This document shows positions 24,901 to 34,971 of a stretch of DNA of 41,289 nt, one piece after another. Source of the stretch: Tritrichomonas foetus. Lineage: Eukaryota > Parabasalia > Tritrichomonadida > Tritrichomonadidae. Location of the stretch: positions 1 to 41,289 of the forward strand of contig MLAK01000983.1 in the NCBI GenBank assembly GCA_001839685.1, written 5' to 3'. A program made the position numbers and the translations under genes. How positions within the stretch are numbered: position 1 is the stretch's first letter; every line of letters begins with the position of its first letter. The notes beneath the pieces were generated by a model that was given only the letters and a program-made list of their open reading frames with translations, searched no databases and was not told the origin of the DNA.

Positions 24901-25614
24901 ATGTTTGGATTCTTTCATGATCCTTTCGATGAATTATTCGTTGATCCATTCGATGAATTTTACAACAGATTTTCCTATCACCGCCCAAGATATCAATACA
25001 TATATCGCCCAAGATACGTGAATGATTATTTCAACGCAATTACTGATCGCTTGAATCAAGTTCTTTCTGAAGAATTTGGAATTGATCCATCCCATCATCA
25101 CCATATTGACATTCGCAAGCGCGCCAGAAGTCTTGAGCATCAGCGCCAACTAGACGCACAAGATCACTCAGCAATTAAAGAAAAAATTGTACATGAAGCA
25201 GAAATTGAAGCAAAGAAAGCTGAAGAATCTGCACCAAAACCACAACATCCAAATCGTTCAAAACCATCACCTTACCAAAGTCTCTTCTTCGAGAGCCATT
25301 CATCTTTCAACGGAAAAGATTACGTTGAAGAACATCGTGAGCGTGTTCAGGATTCTGATGGAAAAGTTCACGTAACAACAAGGAGGAGACTCGGTGATCG
25401 TTGGTATGAAGCCAAATCAATCACAGACGAAGAAGGTAAAGTGTCGACCAAAGAAACATGGCACAACGTTCCTGAAGACCAAATCGAACAATTTAAACAA
25501 GAATGGGCAATTCAACATCAAAATAAATATGCACCAATTGCTCATGATGATTCCAATAAGCCAAATAATAATGATTCTAAAGAAGAAGCAAAACCTGAAC
25601 CAGAACCAAAGTAA
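24901..25614 (+). CDS. Myeloid leukemia factor (MLF) family protein
   Basis: A 237-residue protein. The N-terminus is Phe/Asp/Tyr-rich (FHDPFDELFVDPFDEF), like the DPFF-type start of MLF proteins. The core MLF domain (about 115-205) shows FFESHSSFNGKDYVEEHRE, VQDSDGKVHVT, RRLGDRWYE and a final FKQEW. These match the pattern of MLF1: a GDR block followed by an EW end. The tail is Asn/Glu/Pro-rich and ends KPEPEPK. MLF proteins act in protein quality control and nuclear-cytoplasmic shuttling with 14-3-3 and HSP70 partners. In other excavates MLF is found in stress-linked vesicles. A His-rich stretch (HHHH, about 65-68) is present. The exact role here is unknown. Confidence 0.82.
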   Translation: MFGFFHDPFDELFVDPFDEFYNRFSYHRPRYQYIYRPRYVNDYFNAITDRLNQVLSEEFGIDPSHHHHIDIRKRARSLEHQRQLDAQDHSAIKEKIVHEAEIEAKKAEESAPKPQHPNRSKPSPYQSLFFESHSSFNGKDYVEEHRERVQDSDGKVHVTTRRRLGDRWYEAKSITDEEGKVSTKETWHNVPEDQIEQFKQEWAIQHQNKYAPIAHDDSNKPNNNDSKEEAKPEPEPK

Positions 25615-25984
25615 AACCACATCAATGATGAAAAATTAAAATAATAATAATAAATAAATAAATAAAAAGGTATATATTTTCTATTTTGTTCAAGTTAAAT
25701 CATAATAATTTTTTATTCCGGAGTGAATTTATTTCAATAAATTAATTATATATGAATTATGAAGTTATGTATAAAACACAATATCCATTGAGATAAGCAA
25801 AACGTGAAGTGCCAAATAAAGGCCCAAAGTGTAAAAAATTTAATGGGTAAATGTGATGTGAGCTTTGATGGTTCATTCATTTTTAAATGTTCTTGATTTT
25901 AAAAAAGTAGAATAATAATATCACAATCAAAATTATTTTGAAGCTTATTCATTACAAAGATGTCTGATAAAAGAATGAAAATTG
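25615..25984. other. Intergenic between convergent MLF and ankyrin genes
   Basis: AT-rich, with an (AAT)/(AAAT) microsatellite-like stretch at about 25640-25668. No gene seen. Confidence 0.5.
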
Positions 25985-27823
25985 TTATTCCAGATACAAT
26001 TTGTTGATAAAAACTCCATAAAATAATAAAAATAAACTCCAAAATAAATATATAATTAAAAACTCTTTCTTTGACCATACAAATATATCGAAAATGTATC
26101 GGTATTTTGAATCACAAAATTGAGTATTAATCAAGTTTATTAACATGCTATTATGCATGATTGTTTGTATCGAGATTTTTTTCGTATATTCTTCAAAAGT
26201 ACTGAGTGGTTGTTCATGCAAAATTCCACACAGTATCAATAAAGTAACATTTATCTCATCTTTAGTAAATTCTTCATTTTTAAACAAATAAGAAAAATAT
26301 TTCTTATTGTGATTTGATAGCTCAAAAACCATTTTATATGTTAATTTTCCCATGATTCCTTTTTCATATATCAATTTAAAAACGTCAAAATTATCAATTT
26401 TTTCAAATGACTGAAGGAAAACAAACAGATAATTAATTCTTTTTAAATTATCAAGGAAAAGGTCGAAAACTTCTATATCTTTTACAAATTTTAGAATATT
26501 AATGTTTATCTGATGAAGTAAATGATCATCAAGAGTAATTCGAGATTCGATAAAACGAAAAACATTAATATCCGATTTCAAATACAGTTGATAACCCAAG
26601 AAACTCTTAAAATTATGAATTTTTGAACATGTTGATAATAATCGTACTGTATGATATTTATTAAATTCTACAGAAAAGTACAATGGAGTAATTTGGTTCA
26701 TTGATTGTAAATCTACATCTGCTCCTTTTTCAATTAGATAAAATAATGAACGAATATTATTTGCAGAACCAGCTTGACAAAGAAGAGTGCCATAATTATT
26801 GGAATCATGATTAGGAGAGAAATTTTTAGATTCTATTAACCATGAAAGTAGTTCATGTCTATAAAAACAAGTAGCACACTGTGGTGCAATTGATAAAGGA
26901 ACACCAAAGTCATCACAAGCTTTAATTATTTCAAAATTACCTGAAAACATGGATAAATAATCAACACCTGGAAATCTTGATGTTTGAAGTTCAGAAATAT
27001 TCTCAACGAAGTTTAATAAAAATTTAAAAATTTTAACTGATGAATAAAATACAGCCAATTGAATTAAATTAGATTGATGGGAAATTACGTGTGAATGATA
27101 AAAAAAATGATTTTGGATTTTTGTCGAATAATTGATGATTGGATTCTTATATATTTTAATGAATTCTTCTAAATCATCTTTATAAATAATTTCTTCAATT
27201 GAATCAGGGAAAAATCCATTTTGACATAAAAATTTATGCAATTTCCATTTCTCCTTTTTATATACTTCAATTTCTTGGAAGAAGCTCAAATTTTCTAATG
27301 CTTTAGAAACTTCTTTAAAGAATTCTTTGTTGTATTCTTCAAGTTCAGGAGCCATCCATATGATAAATTTGAAATAGAATCTTAAATAACAGTTTTTATG
27401 ACGGTAATAATGATGGATTTGTTTGCAAACCTCCTGTTTAGTGAAAACACCGTTTTCTTTGCAAAAGTAAATGAATATATGTGAGTTGGATTCATAATCA
27501 AGTGGAAAGAAAAAAGCTTTAAAAAGTAAAGTTTTTAATTCATTTATCATTTCATTTTTTTCGGCCTTTTTCAACAGGGAGAAAACTTTTAAAGTAACTT
27601 TAGTCAAATGACGACATAATAAACTTCGATATCTATTGATTGCAAAAATAGAATATACAAAATCAATCGGTTTGTAATCACCAACTAAAAATGAATTGTA
27701 GATCTCAAATCCAATTGAATCAATAGTATCAGGTGATGCTGTAATAAGTATATCTTGAAGTCTCATTACTTTAAGTGATTGTTGAAGAATATCTTGGTCA
27801 AAATCATTAAAAACAGGATTCAT
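25985..27823 (-). CDS. Ankyrin-repeat protein with C-terminal hydrophobic segment
   Basis: A 612-residue protein of the type abundant in trichomonads. The first 210 residues form a helical, Lys/Phe-rich region without repeats. Degenerate ankyrin repeats follow from about 255: NLIQLAVFYSSVKIFKFLL, YLSMFSGNFEIIKA, NYGTLLCQAGSANNIRSLFYLIEKGADVD and TPLYFSVEFNKYHTVRLL. GTLLCQAGS and GADVDLQS are the clearest. The last 35 residues are hydrophobic (FLIIYLFWSLFLLFYGVFI), a possible tail anchor that would leave the repeats cytosolic. ATG 27823 was chosen; no initiator-like TCA lies within 60 bases upstream. Ankyrin repeats bind proteins; the partners are unknown. Confidence 0.8.
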   Translation of the reverse strand: MNPVFNDFDQDILQQSLKVMRLQDILITASPDTIDSIGFEIYNSFLVGDYKPIDFVYSIFAINRYRSLLCRHLTKVTLKVFSLLKKAEKNEMINELKTLLFKAFFFPLDYESNSHIFIYFCKENGVFTKQEVCKQIHHYYRHKNCYLRFYFKFIIWMAPELEEYNKEFFKEVSKALENLSFFQEIEVYKKEKWKLHKFLCQNGFFPDSIEEIIYKDDLEEFIKIYKNPIINYSTKIQNHFFYHSHVISHQSNLIQLAVFYSSVKIFKFLLNFVENISELQTSRFPGVDYLSMFSGNFEIIKACDDFGVPLSIAPQCATCFYRHELLSWLIESKNFSPNHDSNNYGTLLCQAGSANNIRSLFYLIEKGADVDLQSMNQITPLYFSVEFNKYHTVRLLSTCSKIHNFKSFLGYQLYLKSDINVFRFIESRITLDDHLLHQININILKFVKDIEVFDLFLDNLKRINYLFVFLQSFEKIDNFDVFKLIYEKGIMGKLTYKMVFELSNHNKKYFSYLFKNEEFTKDEINVTLLILCGILHEQPLSTFEEYTKKISIQTIMHNSMLINLINTQFCDSKYRYIFDIFVWSKKEFLIIYLFWSLFLLFYGVFINKLYLE

Positions 27824-28035
27824 AAATCAATCCAAAAGATTTTGCCATAAAATAAACGTTCACCAACCACTTTTTTTTCTCAATATTACCTGATCGAAGG
27901 AGAACTTTTTGATATAAACAACGATCATTTCTCACTTTTTCATAATTTATATCTTTGTTTATTACTCACTTTTTGATAAAATTCATTTGTAATGAACAAT
28001 CAAAACTTGACAGTATTTTTTTTTTCAATACATAA

Positions 28036-28626
28036 ATGGGTGCTGAAGGAAGCAAGCAAAAGAAGGGAAAGAAATACAGTAAGAGCGATATTCAAGAACT
28101 ATCAAATCAATGCCATTTTTCTGTCGAGCAAATAGAGATCCTTTATGATAAATTCAAGAAAATTTCAAACGCCCAATCTCACGATTATAAAATCAACGCC
28201 AAAGAATTCCAAAAAGCTCTCAATCTTCCTACGAATGAATTTACCGACCATATTTTCAGAGCTTTCGATTCAGACGGATCAAATCAAATAGAATTTGGCG
28301 AATTTGTCCTCGGACTCTCCTGCATGACGCCTGAGGCCACAATCCAGGAGAAAGCAGAATTCTGCTTCAAAATTTACGATGCTGACTACAGCGGTGAAAT
28401 CACAAGGGAGGAGCTCAAAGATATTTTCATGATCAGTCTGAGATCAAATTCCAATGTAAGCATCAGCGATGACCAGGTAAACAAAATTGTTGACGCAACA
28501 TTCAAGCAGATTGATAAGGATAGCAGTGGATCAATCAATCTCTCTGAATTTTCACAAGCAGCTGCAAAGAATCCATCAATGCTTGCATGCGTCAATTTGA
28601 ACACTGCATCGCTTTTCACTGAATAA
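28036..28626 (+). CDS. N-myristoylated EF-hand Ca2+ sensor (calcineurin B / NCS type)
   Basis: A 196-residue protein. MGAEGS fits an N-myristoylation signal (Gly2, Ser6), suggesting membrane-switch behaviour. EF1 is degenerate. EF2 (D78-E89, DSDGSNQIEFGE), EF3 (D115-E126, DADYSGEITREE) and EF4 (D160-E171, DKDSSGSINLSE) keep the Ca2+ ligands at positions 1, 3, 5 and 12. The length and four-EF plan fit calcineurin B, CIB or neuronal calcium sensor proteins. The EF2-EF3 spacing and FVLGLSCMT are calcineurin-B-like. It would regulate a phosphatase or kinase in response to Ca2+; no partner lies nearby. TCAAT at 28025 lies 9 nt before the ATG. Confidence 0.87.
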   Translation: MGAEGSKQKKGKKYSKSDIQELSNQCHFSVEQIEILYDKFKKISNAQSHDYKINAKEFQKALNLPTNEFTDHIFRAFDSDGSNQIEFGEFVLGLSCMTPEATIQEKAEFCFKIYDADYSGEITREELKDIFMISLRSNSNVSISDDQVNKIVDATFKQIDKDSSGSINLSEFSQAAAKNPSMLACVNLNTASLFTE

Positions 28627-29172
28627 AAAAACCATTTTAATATATTATTGAACCTCTCTGAATGTTTTTTTGAAACATCTTTCAACTTTATGCAGTTGCT
28701 CGTCAAGATCAAAATATTTAGGTGTCCAAAATTTTGATTAGTGAATAAATTTTTTGTGTTATGAAAATGTGGAAAAATCTATCCATAAAAATGCGCAGAA
28801 TTCAACATTTTCATCCATAACTGTGTTTTTATTTCCCTCAGGAAGTATACAAATGTTAAAATTCAAAAAAAAGGTAGAAACATAATTTATTAAAATAATT
28901 CTAACTTTCTTTTGATTAAAATTTTTCAATAAATTATTAAAATATTAGACTAAATATCATGCAAATTTATTTCTTCACTTTTTCGACATTTTCTGTCAGT
29001 ATTCTTTACTATTTTTTGCAATGATTCTGGAATGTAATATACGATATTATTGATCATTATAAGGATTTTAGTTCTGTAAAATCGAAGAAAACAAAAAACC
29101 AATTATTGAAAGTATGGAGAATAAAATTAAAATTGCTAGAAAACATAAATATGGTAGCATTTATCAAACAAT
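28627..29172. other. Intergenic, convergent
   Basis: AT-rich spacer between convergent gene ends; nothing recognisable. Confidence 0.5.
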
Positions 29173-30756
29173 TTAAATATTTTCAATTAAGAGTGGGTCT
29201 TGAATTGGTTCAAGAATAATATCATCAAGATCAATTCTATACTTTGAATCAACTTTATTATACTGTTCTTTGAGTTTGTTGGTCGCATCTATTAACTCAT
29301 TCACCCGTCGACCATAATTTACCCTATGATTCATTAATTCAGCTTTAATTTTACTTTTTTCTTTCTTACGAGGTATTGTTGATTCAAGTTCACCAATGAT
29401 TTGTTCGGCTGCCTGCTCCGAAAACTCGAGATTATCATTAGTTTTCTTTCTTGAAACATTTGATTGAATATTTGCATTTGCACTAACTTTTGATTTGATA
29501 TTAATAGAATCGATATTAGCCACATCAGTATTATTTTTAATAATACTGGGTGATTGTTGATTAATAATTGATATGGAATTTGGATTAGAAATACTGAAAC
29601 TTTTCATTTGTTTGGAAATGAGATTTTGATTGGAAGAATCAGTTTGATGTTGAACAGCATTATAAACCATTTTCCTTAATTCTTCACTGGCATCTCTACA
29701 TGACGAAATGTTATTTAGTTGATTATTTAATGAGATTTCATCTTGTATATCTTTAATAACATCATCTTCATTAATATTATTTACCTCAATTTTCTCATTG
29801 TTAATTTCGATAATATTTTCTGGTTTTACAACACTTTCATCTACCAAATGAACGACTTCATTAATATGTTGAGTTTCATCTTCTACAGGAAGCAACGAAT
29901 CAATAGTTTTAATTTGAGTGCTGTTATTAATAGTATGATCATTGATTTTTGCAAGCTTTGAGCTATTTTTAATACAGGTGTTTTTCATTGTTGAACTTTC
30001 TTTATTACTATTTTTCATTGCAACTTTATTGCTGTTGGTTTCATGCAAAACATGTGATTTTTTAGCATGTTTATGTCTTACCCTATTCGTGCAAAGAATA
30101 TCATCATGAACTGGTTGTAAAATGAATCTGGAATTGGTTCTTCTTTTAACTGATTCAAGGTATTTGAATTGTTCTTCAAATATATTTTCACTAAATCCTT
30201 GATTTTCATCATGTGAACGTTTTTTGTTAGCTTTTTGATGATCAATTCGACTTTTTTGAAGTAAATCGAGGAGACTATTGCAATGTGTTTTTAATTTTAT
30301 AAGTTTCTGTTTATTTAATTTATATTTTTGCTCCAATATTTTATATTCGCTTGACCCTGTTGTATTTTTGGCATATTGGTACAATTGATTAGTCAATTCT
30401 AACAAAATATTTCTTTGTTGAGTAGAATCGATATCTTTTGGTATTGTAAAAGGAATTATTTCGGTCATAAGGGAGACGACTTTTTCCCAATAAATTCTCC
30501 ATTGTGTTAATTCGGAATCAACTTCTTTTTTCTCTTTTCTTTTCTGTTCATCATTCTTTGATTTTACCATATCAAGAAGTTCTTTATACTTTTTGCGTAG
30601 ATTTTGGTTTTCGTTTTGACTCTTCTTCAATAATTCTGATTTATTATGCAATTCCACTCGTAAAAGTTCTTTATCGTCATCAACAGTTGCATTTCCACTC
30701 GCCAAATTAATGTGTTGATCGTCTACTTGATTGATATTAGTACTCTCTCCTTCCAT
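29173..30756 (-). CDS. Coiled-coil protein of unknown function
   Basis: A 527-residue protein that I cannot place. A coiled coil spans about 30-90 (ELLRVELHNKSELLKKS, NLRKKYKELLDMVKSK). A more globular stretch with TQWRIYWEKVV and IPFTIPKD follows (about 85-115), then a second coiled coil (about 135-175). Residues about 180-430 are low-complexity, Asn/Ser/Ile-rich and very AT-biased. A final helical, charged segment (about 445-515) includes IGELESTIPRKKEK and RRVNELIDATNKLKEQYNK. An N-terminal coiled coil with a basic C-terminal block recalls shugoshin or other scaffold proteins, but the similarity is not strong enough to claim. No membrane helix. Confidence 0.75.
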   Translation of the reverse strand: MEGESTNINQVDDQHINLASGNATVDDDKELLRVELHNKSELLKKSQNENQNLRKKYKELLDMVKSKNDEQKRKEKKEVDSELTQWRIYWEKVVSLMTEIIPFTIPKDIDSTQQRNILLELTNQLYQYAKNTTGSSEYKILEQKYKLNKQKLIKLKTHCNSLLDLLQKSRIDHQKANKKRSHDENQGFSENIFEEQFKYLESVKRRTNSRFILQPVHDDILCTNRVRHKHAKKSHVLHETNSNKVAMKNSNKESSTMKNTCIKNSSKLAKINDHTINNSTQIKTIDSLLPVEDETQHINEVVHLVDESVVKPENIIEINNEKIEVNNINEDDVIKDIQDEISLNNQLNNISSCRDASEELRKMVYNAVQHQTDSSNQNLISKQMKSFSISNPNSISIINQQSPSIIKNNTDVANIDSINIKSKVSANANIQSNVSRKKTNDNLEFSEQAAEQIIGELESTIPRKKEKSKIKAELMNHRVNYGRRVNELIDATNKLKEQYNKVDSKYRIDLDDIILEPIQDPLLIENI

Positions 30757-31307
30757 TGATTCAATAATAAACGTACAGAAAACTGATTTTGACTATTTAT
30801 TTGGTCATGCAATAATTGATGATGTGACACAGTAATAATTAATTAATTAATTAATTCATTGAAAAATTGTCTCAATGATGAATTATGTCTTAAAACCAAT
30901 GGAAGAGGAAAGAATAGGATTATTTACGAAATAACAAACTAAATTTGGGCATCAATTGGTAAATCTTTTCAAATGTTCGAATCCACATTCATCCAATTTA
31001 AAACAGGCTATCATTGTATAGTTTTTTTTTTTTTTTAATAAATGACTTTCTGAAAATAATCCTCCTCGGTTATTCATAAAACTCTCTTACTCAAATAATT
31101 CATTATTTTTCTCAAGCATTTTAAATGTATTATTACTTCAACTTGACTAGTGAAATTATTTATCTCATTGTAAAAAAAATGTAATACTTGGAGAAAAGAA
31201 GAAAGGAAAATATGTGAAAAAAACCATATTCATAATTTGTTCTTAATTATTCCAATGAATCCAGAAAAATTCCAACTAAACAAGAATATAATAGAATTCA
31301 CTAACAT
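30757..31307. other. Intergenic with simple repeats
   Basis: Contains (AATT)5 at 30837-30856 and T15 at 31022-31036. A tRNA-like GTTCGAATCC string at about 30977 lacks a cloverleaf around it. No gene seen. Confidence 0.5.
30837..30856. repeat. (AATT)5 microsatellite
   Basis: Five perfect AATT units in the 5' flank of the coiled-coil gene. Confidence 0.9.
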
Positions 31308-31964
31308 TTAGTAAAATGAATCACTTTCACTTTCACTGTCATTATCGCTATCATTTTCATTTTCGCTTTCACTCTCGTCATATTCATAATATTCATTAAA
31401 CTTATTATCACGTAAATCTTGAAGTAATTGGAAAACATCTTTAATATCAAGATCGTCTTGAACTGCCTCTAAAATAAATTTAATTAAAGGCAAATTGTTA
31501 CTTTTTGAAGCCGCATGAAGAATTGTTGTCCCGTCATTTCGACGGGCGTGAAGATTTTCATTTTTATAAAAATAAATCCACTTAAAAATTGCATCGAATC
31601 CTCTTTCAGCTGCAATGAATAAAGTTCCAGCGAAAGAAATTGAGTTTTCATCAATTAATTGAAGGATTTGAAAATCACCTCCATAAACAGCAAAATTGAC
31701 AACAGGTGTCTGCTGATCATCTTTTGCGTTTAAATCCGCACCGTTTGCAACAAGATAGCGGAATATATTAATGGCTTTATAGAAAGCGGCAACAGACAGA
31801 AGAGGAGGAGAAAACCGTAAAAACGGTTCGGAAAATAAAATTAATCTTGAGAATTTGTGATCAACTTGGAAATTTGTCTCACAAAATAACTTAGAAAAAT
31901 CATCTATTCTGTCCTTTTTGATGAAGGCGGCTAGGCGCTCTTCATTCGGATTTCTCCGAATCAT
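31308..31964 (-). CDS. Short ankyrin-repeat protein with acidic tail
   Basis: A 218-residue protein. Ankyrin repeats start at about 55: PPLLSVAAFYKAINIFRYL, VANGADLNAKDDQQTPVVNFAVYGG, then SFAGTLFIAAERGFDAIFKWI and DGTTILHAASKSNNLPLIKFIL. NGADLNAKD and DGTTILHAAS are nearly canonical. The last 25 residues are an acidic Glu/Ser/Asp/Asn run (ESESENENDSDNDSES), encoded by a Ser/Glu/Asp codon repeat, that could bind basic partners or be phosphorylated by CK2. No membrane segment. TCAAA about 12 nt before the ATG may be the initiator. Probably a cytosolic or nuclear adaptor; partners unknown. Confidence 0.83.
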   Translation of the reverse strand: MIRRNPNEERLAAFIKKDRIDDFSKLFCETNFQVDHKFSRLILFSEPFLRFSPPLLSVAAFYKAINIFRYLVANGADLNAKDDQQTPVVNFAVYGGDFQILQLIDENSISFAGTLFIAAERGFDAIFKWIYFYKNENLHARRNDGTTILHAASKSNNLPLIKFILEAVQDDLDIKDVFQLLQDLRDNKFNEYYEYDESESENENDSDNDSESESDSFY

Positions 31965-32579
31965 TTTAAAAATTTTGACATGTCAACATCCTCTCAATTT
32001 TTTGTAAGAATTTTGATTCAGATGATGAACTTTTTCAATAGCTCTTAAGTTAACTAATCTAGTGTTAACATATAACGAATATCGAAATTCTGATCTCTCG
32101 AAAATTAGCGTTAATCTTATTTCGAAGTAACAAAATAATGATTACAATATATATATTTTCATCTACTTACCTATATGAGATTAAAAACGATATTGAGGGC
32201 TACTTTAGTAATGAAATTTCTTCATTTGATGTTGAAAAATTATGAAATAACAAAAGAAATATATAAATTAGCGAGTGTTCGTACTTATGCCTGTAATGAT
32301 TTTAGAAAAACAAAAATCGTGGGAATAAGGAATTTTCCTAATAAATTTAACATTTCATATCACATGTCTTTTTGATCATGAAGAAAATATATGATAAAGA
32401 TGTGATGAATTATCCTTTATATAAATAAGTTGATAAAAAACATTGTTAACAATAAAATCTGAAAAATATTTCCAAAATCGCAGAAACTTTTTTAATTATA
32501 TAAAAATCATAAAAAAGAAACTTTGTTTCCAATCAAACTCGAATTTGTCATGACTTCTAATCATGTAATTATGCATTAA
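31965..32579. other. Intergenic, ankyrin gene to R-SNARE
   Basis: AT-rich. A 66-codon plus-strand ORF (32175-32375) shows no motif and is not called. Confidence 0.45.
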
Positions 32580-33239
32580 TCACTCTTTCTTATCATTCCC
32601 TTTTCCAGTGAAAGCAATTATAATAATTATAATAATCAAAACTATAGCGACAACAGCAACAATGTGAAAACGATATTTCATGCACAACATTTTCCTTCTT
32701 ACACTTGTTGCACTACGTCCAAATGTGTTTGATGATGCTGCAATTGATGAAGCAGAGTTTTCCATGTCTTGAAGATTGTCTCCTCTCAGAAGAGCCTTTT
32801 GTAAATTATCACTCATGGTATTTTGAGTATCCTGTAAATTTGATTTGGCCTCTTCAAGACGGTTATGGCGAATTGCTTCATTTAATAAGTTTTCTAATGT
32901 CTTCGAAAATTCGTTTTGTAGTCCATAAGCTGGCGCCGTCTGCCATGTTCTGGCATGGTGAAGTAAGAACGATCGTTGGACGCGACCTAAAAAGTCATAT
33001 GCGATATATGAATTCAAATGGGGTGGACCGACGACGACAAAATTAAGCCCCTCTTCTTGTTGTAGAATAAAATATTTATGACCGCTACGCTCGCAAGCTG
33101 ATCGTTCTTCTTTGGGATTGAGTCTGAGTAATATTTCCGAAATTGAAACGTCATAATTTCCGCTACTAGCGGCAAATTGCGCAAGAATTACGTTTTTCCT
33201 TGCAACTGCAGTATATTCGAGTGAGAATGAGTTTTCCAT
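32580..33239 (-). CDS. Longin-type R-SNARE (VAMP7-like)
   Basis: A 219-residue tail-anchored protein of vesicle fusion. The longin domain spans about 1-115 (LEYTAVARKNVILAQFA at the start, then YFILQQEEGLNFVVV, YIAYDFLGRVQRSF and EFSKTLENLL). The SNARE motif spans about 125-180 with the zero-layer Arg152 (ALLRGDNLQDME), which makes it an R-SNARE. One C-terminal membrane helix (about 191-211) contains eight consecutive Ile/Leu, then a short lumenal tail (GKGNDKKE). VAMP7/YKT6-type longins act in endolysosomal or secretory fusion. The transmembrane anchor argues for VAMP7 rather than lipidated YKT6. TCAAA lies 14 nt before the ATG. Confidence 0.92.
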   Translation of the reverse strand: MENSFSLEYTAVARKNVILAQFAASSGNYDVSISEILLRLNPKEERSACERSGHKYFILQQEEGLNFVVVGPPHLNSYIAYDFLGRVQRSFLLHHARTWQTAPAYGLQNEFSKTLENLLNEAIRHNRLEEAKSNLQDTQNTMSDNLQKALLRGDNLQDMENSASSIAASSNTFGRSATSVRRKMLCMKYRFHIVAVVAIVLIIIIIIIAFTGKGNDKKE

Positions 33240-34971
33240 TCAAAAGACGATTTGAAAAAAATTAGAATCTTCGTGAAATTTTGAATTAAAATTCACCATA
33301 CAATCTAAAATTCTACCAATTGAATAAAGTTTGATTATATCGGTATTTTCTCAAAAATTTCAATGTATTGTTTTCTAAAAAGAGAAATTATTCTTTGGTT
33401 ATTTGGCCATAAAATTTTTATCATCTCAAATCATCATTTTTACTTTTTTTAGATTATTTTGTTTGTTTTCTTTTGTTTGTTGTCTTTTGTTATTGCATTT
33501 TTAATAAAACACTCAAAATGCATATCCATTCATGAATATATTGTCGGAATTTTGAATAACATTCAGAATTTGGTATATCATGTGGAGAAGCCTTAATCCC
33601 ATTCATTTGACCTGCGAGTTATGCAATGATTAAATAAAATGTGTTTTTTGATTATAATATTGTTTCCTGATAAACATCGTATTCATGTTCCTAATAATAA
33701 CAAATAAAATCTGTTTTCATTCTATTTTACTGTTTATAATGTGCTTATCTGTTTTTTTGTTCCATTTTTTAATTGGCTTCTTTTTTTAGAAATTTGTTAC
33801 ATCAAACTACAAGTTTCCAGTAAATGATTCTCTCTGACTACGCGCGAGTCATAACTCAATATATGTTGAATAATGTAGCATTCTATTCTGCTAATTCAAT
33901 ATTATTTTCAAGAGCATCTATAGATCAACGAAAACATGAAAAAGTGGCTTTGCGATATTTTGTTCATCCTACAGTTAATATATACCAAGAAGCAATAGAG
34001 TTATTTTTTTGAAGTGATGAAATTTCTCAGACTGATTTGTATACTCCTATTGATTATTCAGGTGATACCCATCCACATTACCGATGATATCTCACCTAAT
34101 TTCTTCATGATATAAAAAAGACATGTGATATAAAATGATAATTTACCTTATGCCTACGATTATCGTTTTTCAAAATCATTTTGGATATAAGTGCAAACCA
34201 TCGATAACACCATGTAGCCTACTATTGGAATAACTTGAGTTTTTATTGTATAAAATTTCCGAAATGAGAAATATTGATTTATCATTCATGTATATGGAGT
34301 TTTAGTGCTGTAGATGATTTATACATTTATTTATATATTTATATCCTCAGAAATTATTATTTTGAGTGGATCTCATTTTTGTCTATCAACCACCCGAATT
34401 CCAAACCATAACTAACTGAAGATCATATTTAAAATTAGTTCATTAGATAACCTTCCTATAATTCAATGCGTTTAGATGATTGATTCCAAATTTCAAAATT
34501 TCATTTCATATTGTTATGAAATGACTATTAATGATAGATGCCGTTAAAGTAAGTCTTTAATAGTGATTTCAAAATATTGTTAAACGCAAGAAAAAGGATT
34601 GAAAAAATCACTTATTATTTTTTTTGGAGGGGTTTATTCTGAGATGTTTTCTTTGTACTTGAGGGAAGTATACATATTTTGGATAGTTGCTAAAGGAATT
34701 TTGACTCAACAATATTGAAAAGTTGAATTGTATCTTTTGATTAACTGATTATTCAATATTGAATGTACTTCTATTACCAAATTCTGAATGTTTTTATCTC
34801 CTCTTTTGAAAGTCATTCTTTTTGTTAGAAAAAAATATTTCAATTTCTAAGAACATAACTTTGTAAATTTAAAAGAAGACGATCAACACATATCAGAAAA
34901 GTAACCTTACAGAAAAATTTATTCAATATTTGTTGAAACTTTTTGTGATTGACGATATCGATGATGAAAAA
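33240..34971. other. Long intergenic region with possible gene debris
   Basis: 1.7 kb of AT-rich DNA with a T/G-rich stretch at about 33450-33500. A 62-codon frame starting at 33824 continues in frame past a TGA (34010-34012) for another 23 codons with plausible protein (SDEISQTDLYTPIDYSG). This may be a degraded gene, family unknown. Nothing else is supported. Confidence 0.4.

Noticed and set aside
30963..31000. tRNA-like GTTCGAATCC string
   Set aside because: No acceptor stem, anticodon arm or correct D-arm spacing could be found around it.
32175..32375. 66-codon plus-strand ORF in the spacer before the R-SNARE
   Set aside because: No motif, signal or initiator; ordinary AT-rich chance ORF.
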